From contig NZ_JAGXJN010000021.1 of the NCBI RefSeq assembly GCF_019091455.1, forward strand, positions 1-64,000: a stretch of 64,000 bases of DNA, written 5' to 3'. The notes beneath the pieces are model-generated. The model saw nothing but the letters and a program-made list of their open reading frames with translations, did no database searches and was not told where the DNA came from. Shown here piece by piece: positions 53,564 to 61,107 of the stretch (position 1 is the stretch's first letter; each line of letters starts with the position of its first letter). The DNA comes from Chitinophaga sp. GbtcB8 (GTDB lineage Bacteria > Bacteroidota > Bacteroidia > Chitinophagales > Chitinophagaceae). Position numbers and translations under genes: made by a program.

Positions 53564-56500
53564 ATGATTAATCATTTACTTTCTGGTAAGCGACTTACCA
53601 CAGGGGGAACTGTATTGCTGATACTACTATACTTATGTGCCAACACCACAACCACGTATGCACAAAACAACAACACGCCTGTTACCGTTGCCGGAAAACA
53701 GGCGCCTATCACGGTTAGAGGAAAGGTATTATCTGAAGATGGTTCCGAAGTTCCCGGCGTAACCGTCCGTTTAAAAGGACAATCAAAAGGTACCGTAACA
53801 GATATTGATGGTAACTACAGCATACAGGTACCGGATGGAAAAGCTGTACTGGTTTTTACCTACACCGGCCAGGCCCCGCTGGAACAGGCGGTAAATGACC
53901 GTTCTGCACTAAATGTAACTATGAAAAGAGGGGTTACGGACCTTTCTGAAACAGTAATAGTAGGTTACGGTTCCCAGAAAAAAATTCATTTAACAGGCGC
54001 CGTTGCCACAGTGAACGTAAAAGAAATTGAGGATCTGCCTTTGGGCAACCTGTCTGCAACACTCGCCGGTAAGCTGCCGGGAGTAAGCGTAGGTGGCGGC
54101 ACTGCCCGCCCCGGAACTCCCGGTACCATTACCATCCGCAATCCTGTTATTTATGCTAAAGATGGCGGCACCCTGCAGCCGTTGTATATTATTGATGATG
54201 TGATCCGTACCCCGGATGATTTTAACCTGCTGGATCCTACGGAAGTAGAAAGTATTTCCGTGTTAAAAGATGCTGCGGCAGCGGTGTATGGGGCACGTTC
54301 CTCACAGGGCGCCATTGTCGTAAAAACCAAAAGAGGCAAAGCCGGTAGGCTGGCTATCAACTACAATTCATCCGTTGGTTTTAGCCAGGCTACCAGGCTG
54401 CCTACCATGATGACAGGTTATGACCTGGCCACTTACCTGAACGATGTGAATACCACCGCAGGTAAGCCTGCCACTGATCCGGTTATTTATACACCTGATG
54501 AATTGGCTTATTTCAAAGATCATAATTACGACTGGCTGCGCCAGGCCTGGCAAACTTCCCTTACTACCCGCCATACCTTTAATATAAGCGGTGGTACGGA
54601 AAGAGCCACATTCTTTGCAGGCGCTACCTACTTTCACCAGAATGGTAACCTGGACAAGATCAAGAACGACCGCTGGACATTCCGCGCCAGCACAGATGTA
54701 AAGCTGGCCACCGGTTTAAAAACATCCCTTTCCGTAAGTGGCGACCTGTCTAACACTAAAATGTTCCTGCTGAAACAGGGTGGAGAAAATGCAGAGAATG
54801 ACCTGAAAGGGCTGATCTATACTCCGCAGTTTAATCCGCCTTATGTAGATGGTTTGCCCGTGCTGCTTAGCACTGCCAACAATATTGATGCCTTCCACTT
54901 TTTTGCAGTACAGGCATTGGACAACTATAGCCAAACCCGTTCCAACAGCCTGAATGTAGTAGCCAACCTGGAATACCAGCCCACCTTTATTAAAGGCTTA
55001 ACCGCCAAAGTGCAGTACGCTAAAATAATGGACAATGTATTTCCCAAACAGTTTGGTACTTACTACAACCTGTACTCTTTTACCGGCCTGGGTGAGCACA
55101 AGCATATTATAGGCGGTGATGTGGTAGGGCCTACCCGCATGAAGAACGGCGCCCGGGTATTCTTCAAACCTTCCTATGGCGACCGTTACCAGCTGGATGG
55201 TTACCTGAGCTATAACCGCAAATTTGGTAAGCATGAGATCTCAGTACTGGCAGTAGCAGAACAGTCTGAATACAGCTATGACGATGTGCAGGCTTATACA
55301 GAAGATCCTACTGAAAGCGCCCCGGATATTTCCCGTTTTGCATTCGGCGCCATGAATGTATATGAAACAGCCAATGAAACCGGTAACCTGTCTTACATAG
55401 GCCGTTTGAATTATAGTTATGCAGATAAGTACCTGCTGGAATTTGCTTTCCGTTATGATGCCTCTACCAACTTTGCACCGGCTTACCGCTGGGGCTTTTT
55501 CCCCTCTGTGTCTGCAGGTTGGGTAATATCAGAAGAGAACTTTTTCCGCCAGAATGTGAACGCAATTGATTTCCTGAAGCTGCGTGCATCAGCCGGCCAC
55601 CTGGGTGGCGATGCTACCAAAGCCTGGGGTTATTTACAGCGTTATACGCCCAGCCAAACCGGCGGCGCCGTATTTGGCGGCAACAGTGCCAAGAACGTAG
55701 GTACCAAACCGGAATCTATGCCTAACCCGGCCGCCCGTTGGGATGATGACCTGAAATTTAATGCCGGTATTGATGCCAAAGCATTAAACAATCGTTTATC
55801 AGTTACCCTGGACGGATTTTATGATCACCGTTATAACATGCTCACCTCTTTAACAGCAGCCGTACCGCTTACAGTAGGTTCTGCTATTTCTGCGGAGAAC
55901 TATAATACCATCAATGCATACGGTTATGAGCTGTCACTGGGATGGAACGACCGCATTGGTAAGAACATCGATTTTAATGTAGGCGGCTTCCTGGCCTGGA
56001 GTGATGCCAAAGCAGTGAAAGTAGATGTGGACCGCGGTATCATCGGTACCTGGGAAGATCCTAATGGCCACTCCCTGGATATGGGTTTGAAAGGATATGA
56101 ATACGAAGGTATGTTCAGAACACAGGCCGATGTAGATAATTTCCTGGCAAAGAATCCTGACTATACCATTATGGGTAAAAAACCTGCACCCGGTATGTTA
56201 TACTATAAAGATATCCGTGGTGCAAAAGATCCGCTCACTAATCAGTATGCCGGACCAGATGGTAAGATCGATGAAAATGACCAGACCTTTATTACCAATA
56301 AAGCCGACAATCACTACAGCTTCGGTATAAATATAGGCGCGGGTTATAAAGGGTTCCGGCTGGATATGGTAATGGCAGGCTCCTTCGGCGGCGTTGCACA
56401 GATAGAAAGCGGCGCACGTAAACTAGCTACTGCTACCTCTTCCCGCCCGGCTTTCTGGGCCGACCACTGGACACCGGAAAATACCAATGCGGCTTATCCG

Positions 56501-56770
56501 GATCCTTATTATAATACTACCTACGACCTGGCTTCATCTTTCTGGAGCAAGAGCGCCTTTAATTTCCGGATGCGCACACTGAACCTTTCCTATACTTTCT
56601 CAAGGTCTATGACAAGGAAGATGGGCATGGAAGGTCTGAAACTTTATATCAGCGCTACCAATCCCTTTAACTTCTACAATCCGTTTGATTACAGGGATAA
56701 TGCACTGGGATCATATGATGTGTATCCCAACCTGAGAACATTTGCGTTTGGAATTAATGTAGGTCTGTAA
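53564..56770 (+). CDS. SusC/RagA-type TonB-dependent transporter (no STN domain)
   Basis: A 1068-residue outer-membrane transporter. After a signal peptide comes a carboxypeptidase-D-like domain (about 48-125, ITVRGKVLSEDGSEVPGVTV), a TonB-box-like DLSETVIVGYGSQKK, and the plug with VESISVLKDAAAAVYGARSS. Unlike the two other SusC proteins it lacks an STN domain and there is no FecR/sigma pair at this locus, so control is by another route, perhaps the GntR protein. It imports oligosaccharides, likely pectin-derived given the lyase downstream. Confidence 0.96.
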   Translation: MINHLLSGKRLTTGGTVLLILLYLCANTTTTYAQNNNTPVTVAGKQAPITVRGKVLSEDGSEVPGVTVRLKGQSKGTVTDIDGNYSIQVPDGKAVLVFTYTGQAPLEQAVNDRSALNVTMKRGVTDLSETVIVGYGSQKKIHLTGAVATVNVKEIEDLPLGNLSATLAGKLPGVSVGGGTARPGTPGTITIRNPVIYAKDGGTLQPLYIIDDVIRTPDDFNLLDPTEVESISVLKDAAAAVYGARSSQGAIVVKTKRGKAGRLAINYNSSVGFSQATRLPTMMTGYDLATYLNDVNTTAGKPATDPVIYTPDELAYFKDHNYDWLRQAWQTSLTTRHTFNISGGTERATFFAGATYFHQNGNLDKIKNDRWTFRASTDVKLATGLKTSLSVSGDLSNTKMFLLKQGGENAENDLKGLIYTPQFNPPYVDGLPVLLSTANNIDAFHFFAVQALDNYSQTRSNSLNVVANLEYQPTFIKGLTAKVQYAKIMDNVFPKQFGTYYNLYSFTGLGEHKHIIGGDVVGPTRMKNGARVFFKPSYGDRYQLDGYLSYNRKFGKHEISVLAVAEQSEYSYDDVQAYTEDPTESAPDISRFAFGAMNVYETANETGNLSYIGRLNYSYADKYLLEFAFRYDASTNFAPAYRWGFFPSVSAGWVISEENFFRQNVNAIDFLKLRASAGHLGGDATKAWGYLQRYTPSQTGGAVFGGNSAKNVGTKPESMPNPAARWDDDLKFNAGIDAKALNNRLSVTLDGFYDHRYNMLTSLTAAVPLTVGSAISAENYNTINAYGYELSLGWNDRIGKNIDFNVGGFLAWSDAKAVKVDVDRGIIGTWEDPNGHSLDMGLKGYEYEGMFRTQADVDNFLAKNPDYTIMGKKPAPGMLYYKDIRGAKDPLTNQYAGPDGKIDENDQTFITNKADNHYSFGINIGAGYKGFRLDMVMAGSFGGVAQIESGARKLATATSSRPAFWADHWTPENTNAAYPDPYYNTTYDLASSFWSKSAFNFRMRTLNLSYTFSRSMTRKMGMEGLKLYISATNPFNFYNPFDYRDNALGSYDVYPNLRTFAFGINVGL

Positions 56771-56793
56771 TTAGTAAGAAAAAAACAACGACA

Positions 56794-58566
56794 ATGCGTA
56801 CACGAATTCACATATTTATATTTTCAGTTTTGCTGTTATCTATGGCAAGCTGTAGTAAGGTGCTGGATAAAAGGGACCTGGGCTCATTGCAGGCCGACCT
56901 GGTGTTTAATGATTCCGTGCTGGCACGTACCTATCTTGATTATATCTATGACCAGAACCTGCCCGGCTGGGGCGGCACCTGGGGCACCAGCGGCAACCTG
57001 TCTGATGAATCTTATGGCGAAAGCAAATATTTTGAAGGTACCCTGCAGCCAAATGATGTAAATGATTTTGGCACCAAGCTGGATGCTAATAATGCCTTTG
57101 GTAAGATCCGTGCTATTAACCTGTTTATACAACAGGTGGATGGCGGTTCCTTAACCACTACCTGGAAAACAACTTTAAAAAGCCAGGCATTATTTTTCCG
57201 CGCCTGGCGTTATTTTGAGCTCGTGAAATTATACGGTGGCGTACCCATTATCCTGGAACCGCAAAGTGCAGTGGGCGATGAAGCTAAACAGGAAGACTAT
57301 GTACCCCGCAACAAAACTTCCGAATGTATTGCACAAATTGTAAAAGACCTGGATGCAGCCATAGCTGCCCTGCCCGCCAGATGGGCCAACACAAATGACT
57401 GGGGCCGCATTACCAGTGGCGCAGCTGCTGCATTGAAAGCAAGAGCGCTGTTATACTGGGCCAGCCCTGAATTTAATCCTTCTGACCTGGCAGACAGGTG
57501 GCAGGCTGCTTACACTGCAGCCAAAGCTGCAAAAGACCTGCTTTCTTCCAACGGTTATGGTCTTAATTCTTCTTTCCAGAATATGTGGTTTTCAGAAGTG
57601 AATAATCCCGAAGCAGTATTTGTAACCTGTTATAACAACCTCTCCGGCGACCAGACTAAAAAGAATAATGGGTATGATAACAGCACACGTCCGTCGATAA
57701 ACGGTACCGGCGGTGGTTCTAACCAGCCCTCCAAAGAGCTGGTGGATGCTTTCCCCATGAAAGATGGTAAGAAGATCACGGATGCTACCAGCGCTTACAC
57801 CTACAATGCACAAACCTTCTATAAGAACCGCGATCCCAGGTTTGATAACACCATTGCTTTTAATGGTGCTACCTGGCCATTGAACGGCGTAAATGACTAC
57901 AAGATCTGGACCTACTTTGTAGGCAATACTTCTACGGAAACCGGCAAGGCCAGCAACACTGGTTTCTATTGCCGCAAAGCAATTGATCCGGCAGTAACTA
58001 CCGGTAATGTACAATACTCCGGTACCGACTGGATGGAGATCCGTTATGCAGAAGTGTTACTGACCCTGGCAGAAACTGCTTGTGGCGTGAATAATACTGC
58101 AGAAGCATACGAGCAGTTAACAGCCATTCGTAAACGTGCAGGCATTGATGCCGGTGCAGATCAGCTCTACGGCTTAAAAGCAGGTATGACACGCGCTGAA
58201 ATGTTTAGCGCTATCCTGGATGAAAGGCTGTATGAATTTGCTTTTGAAGGCAAACGTTTCTGGGACCTGCGCCGCTGGAAAATGTTTGAAAATGTGTTGA
58301 ATGGCAAGAAACGTACAGGTGTTATTATTACCTTGAACACAGATGCGATCAGCGCTGCAGACTTTAAAGCGCAACGTGATAAAATGGACCTGGATATGGC
58401 TTATACCAGCTATCTCACCATCGCACCAAAAATAATGGATACCAAGTACGCCGTTAACTGGAAACCGGAATACTATTTCTTCGCCATCCCTAAATCAGCC
58501 ATAGATAATAATCCTAAGCTGGATCAGAATGTTGGCTGGGGCGGCAGCTTTGATCCCGTTCAATAA
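56794..58566 (+). CDS. SusD/RagB-family surface lipoprotein
   Basis: A 590-residue SusD, 23 bases after susC. The signal peptide ends in SMASC. The helical body and the conserved stretches RAWRYFELVKLYGGVPI and DERLYEFAFEGKRFWDLRRW are typical. It binds the glycan on the outer-membrane surface for the SusC channel. Confidence 0.96.
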   Translation: MRTRIHIFIFSVLLLSMASCSKVLDKRDLGSLQADLVFNDSVLARTYLDYIYDQNLPGWGGTWGTSGNLSDESYGESKYFEGTLQPNDVNDFGTKLDANNAFGKIRAINLFIQQVDGGSLTTTWKTTLKSQALFFRAWRYFELVKLYGGVPIILEPQSAVGDEAKQEDYVPRNKTSECIAQIVKDLDAAIAALPARWANTNDWGRITSGAAAALKARALLYWASPEFNPSDLADRWQAAYTAAKAAKDLLSSNGYGLNSSFQNMWFSEVNNPEAVFVTCYNNLSGDQTKKNNGYDNSTRPSINGTGGGSNQPSKELVDAFPMKDGKKITDATSAYTYNAQTFYKNRDPRFDNTIAFNGATWPLNGVNDYKIWTYFVGNTSTETGKASNTGFYCRKAIDPAVTTGNVQYSGTDWMEIRYAEVLLTLAETACGVNNTAEAYEQLTAIRKRAGIDAGADQLYGLKAGMTRAEMFSAILDERLYEFAFEGKRFWDLRRWKMFENVLNGKKRTGVIITLNTDAISAADFKAQRDKMDLDMAYTSYLTIAPKIMDTKYAVNWKPEYYFFAIPKSAIDNNPKLDQNVGWGGSFDPVQ

Positions 58567-58620
58567 GATACAAACGGATACACGGACATGCTTATGTTGT
58601 TAAACTGAAATAATAAGAAG

Positions 58621-60315
58621 ATGAAGAACTATTTTGTTGCACTTACGTGCACTGTTGCACTGGGACTGGCCCAGCCCGTGCTGGCACAATATCCGACTAT
58701 ACCAAAGGATATACAGGCGGCCAATGAAGCGGCTTTGAAAGAGGCGCAGCGCTTGTCTGATGAAGCGTGGGAAAAAGCATTGCCGGTTATTAATGAGGAT
58801 GCAAAACATGGTAAACCTTTTGTGCCCTGGGCTTCCAGGCCAACGGATCTGCCGCAGGCTGATATTCCTGCATTTCCCGGTGCAGAAGGCGGCGGCGCCT
58901 ATACATTCGGCGGCCGTGGCGGCAAAGTGTACGTGGTAACCAGCCTGGAAGACCGTGGCCCCGGTACCCTGCGCGATGCAGCAGAACAGGGCGGCGCCCG
59001 CGTTATTGTATTTAACGTAGCCGGTATTATACATTTAAAAAGCCCGTTGATCATCCGTGCACCTTATATCACTATTGCAGGACAAACTGCACCGGGCGAT
59101 GGTGTGTGTGTAGCAGGGGAATCAGTGTGGATCAACACACATGATGTGATCATCCGTTTTATGCGTTTCCGCCGTGGTGAAACCAACGTAGGCCGCCGGG
59201 ACGATGCGCTGGGTGGCAATCCTGTAGGCAACATTATCATAGACCATTGCTCCACCAGCTGGGGCCTGGATGAAAATATCTCTATGTACCGTCACATGTA
59301 TAATCCTGGAGATGGTTCACAGGACGAGAAGCTGCCCACCGTTAACATTACCATTCAGAACTGTATATCTTCAGAAGCGCTGGACACATACAACCATTCT
59401 TTTGGCAGCACCATTGGCGGTGAGAACTGTACATTCATGCGTAACCTGTGGGCCTGCAATACCGGGCGTAACCCGTCTATTGGCTGGTTTGGACAGTTTA
59501 ACTTTGTGAATAACGTTGTATTTAACTGGAAGCACCGTACCATGGATGGCAGCGATTACCGCGGCTTGTTCAATGTCATCAATAACTATTATAAACCCGG
59601 TCCCATTACGCCGAAAGATGAGCCGGTAGGCCACCGTATCATTAAACCGGAATCAGGCCGCAGCAAGCTGAAATATAAAGTGTTTGGCCGTGCATATGTG
59701 AACGGTAATATTATGGAAGGTTACGACAAGATCACCAAAGACAACTGGGCCGGTGGTGTGCAGGTGGAAGATGAGGAAGATGCAGGCCAGTACCGCGATG
59801 ATATGCGCATCGTAAAACCTTTGCCCATGCCGGCTATTGCAATTATGTCTGCTAAGGAAGCATATGAATTTGTACTGGCAAACGCTGGCGCTACCTTACC
59901 TAAACGCGACCCGGTAGATACCCGCGTAGTAGAACAGGTGCGCACCGGTAAGATCATTTATAAGGATAATACAGCTACAGATGTTGGCAGCCAGTACATT
60001 CACCGCCGTTTGGATAAGGATTCCTACAAACAGGGTATTATCTCCGACATCAGCCAGGTGGGCGGTTATCCTGAATACAAGGGTACACCTTACAAAGATT
60101 CTGATAGCGATGGTATGCCCGATGAGTGGGAAAGCAAACATGGACTGAATCCCAAAGATGCTGCCGATGCAGTGAAGGATATGAACGGCGATGGTTATAC
60201 GAACATTGAAAAATTCATCAATGGCATTAACCCGGATAAAAAAGTGAACTGGAAAGATCCGAAGAACAATTTTAATACACTTTCAGGTAAAACCAGTGGC
60301 CAGATGAGCCGTTAA
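58621..60315 (+). CDS. Secreted PL1-type pectate lyase
   Basis: A 564-residue enzyme with a signal peptide (ALTCTVALGLAQPVLAQ). After ~85 residues the right-handed beta-helix begins with FPGAEGGGAYTFGGRGGKVY, a typical PL1 start, with GGARVIVFNVAGIIHL and an IIIDHCSTSWGLDEN stretch. Near the C-terminus DSDSDGMPDEWESKHGLNP and DMNGDGYTNIEKFIN are calcium-binding loops of the thrombospondin-3/dockerin kind. It cuts polygalacturonate by beta-elimination, the clearest sign that this PUL targets pectin. It follows susD by 54 bases. Confidence 0.9.
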   Translation: MKNYFVALTCTVALGLAQPVLAQYPTIPKDIQAANEAALKEAQRLSDEAWEKALPVINEDAKHGKPFVPWASRPTDLPQADIPAFPGAEGGGAYTFGGRGGKVYVVTSLEDRGPGTLRDAAEQGGARVIVFNVAGIIHLKSPLIIRAPYITIAGQTAPGDGVCVAGESVWINTHDVIIRFMRFRRGETNVGRRDDALGGNPVGNIIIDHCSTSWGLDENISMYRHMYNPGDGSQDEKLPTVNITIQNCISSEALDTYNHSFGSTIGGENCTFMRNLWACNTGRNPSIGWFGQFNFVNNVVFNWKHRTMDGSDYRGLFNVINNYYKPGPITPKDEPVGHRIIKPESGRSKLKYKVFGRAYVNGNIMEGYDKITKDNWAGGVQVEDEEDAGQYRDDMRIVKPLPMPAIAIMSAKEAYEFVLANAGATLPKRDPVDTRVVEQVRTGKIIYKDNTATDVGSQYIHRRLDKDSYKQGIISDISQVGGYPEYKGTPYKDSDSDGMPDEWESKHGLNPKDAADAVKDMNGDGYTNIEKFINGINPDKKVNWKDPKNNFNTLSGKTSGQMSR

Positions 60316-60329
60316 TAACAATGATTGTT

Positions 60330-60983
60330 ATGAACCGATTACAATATTTATTTTTAGCAGGATGTATGCTGGCTACCGCCCCGGTAGTTGCGCAAAGTGC
60401 CGCTGGTACAGATACAGCTTATGTGAGGGTGGTAACCCAGCGGGCCGATAAGATCGTGGCTTCCATGAATATGGGCAATACTACAGTATCCACACAGGTG
60501 CGTGATATTATTGCACAGCAATACCAGGATCTGAATAAGATCCAAATGGAACGGGAAACACAGGTAAAGGCGGCCAAAGAGGAATTGAAGGATGACAAAC
60601 CTGCGCTGGATGCCCGTATGCAGGGAATTGAAGATGCTACCAATAAAAAGCTGAATGCGCTGCACCAGGCATACCTGGCTAAGCTGTCAGGAAAGCTGAA
60701 TCCTGCGCAGGTAGACCAGGTAAAGGATGGCATGACCTATGGTGTGCTGCCGCTCACTTACGGCGTGTACATGGATATGATGCCTAACCTTACCCAGCAG
60801 CAGAAAGCGCAGATGATGGCCTGGCTGGTAGAAGCCCGCGAACATGCTATGGATGCAGGTTCTTCAGAAAAGAAGCACGCCTGGTTCGGAAAATATAAAG
60901 GCCGTATTAACAATTACCTTTCCGCCGCCGGCTACAACATGAAAGAAGTAGAAGCCGGCTGGAAGAAAAGAAAGGGAATGTAG
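60330..60983 (+). CDS. DUF3826 domain protein
   Basis: A 217-residue exported protein (ATG 60330 preferred; ATG 60321 is also in frame) with a signal peptide (LFLAGCMLATAPVVAQ). The remainder is helical and matches DUF3826 from memory (LTYGVYMDMMPNLTQQQKAQ, EAREHAMDAGSSEKKHAWFG). DUF3826 genes often sit with pectin-use genes; biochemical role unknown. It is 14 bases after the pectate lyase gene and surely in its operon. Confidence 0.85.
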   Translation: MNRLQYLFLAGCMLATAPVVAQSAAGTDTAYVRVVTQRADKIVASMNMGNTTVSTQVRDIIAQQYQDLNKIQMERETQVKAAKEELKDDKPALDARMQGIEDATNKKLNALHQAYLAKLSGKLNPAQVDQVKDGMTYGVLPLTYGVYMDMMPNLTQQQKAQMMAWLVEAREHAMDAGSSEKKHAWFGKYKGRINNYLSAAGYNMKEVEAGWKKRKGM

Positions 60984-61018
60984 AAAAAGCAGGAAGTAAG
61001 CATACGGCGTAGAAATAT

Positions 61019-61083
61019 GAAGTAGGATGTATGATGTAAGTAGCAACCAGGCTTCTTATGTCGTACATCCTACTTCTTACTTC
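61019..61083. repeat. Imperfect inverted repeat, possible hairpin
   Basis: GAAGTAGGATGTATGATGTAAG at 61019-61040, here only named by its ends, pairs with 61055-61076 (four mismatches in 22). Outer GAAGTAAG (near 60993) and CTTACTTC (61076-61083) extend it. It fills the gap between the DUF3826 gene and the next gene, and is made of repeated words such as GTAGGATGTA, unlike the coding DNA around it. It resembles the palindrome-rich element at 43667 in style but not in sequence. Confidence 0.55.
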
Positions 61084-61107
61084 TAACTTCGTTTTAACAA
61101 AAGAAGA

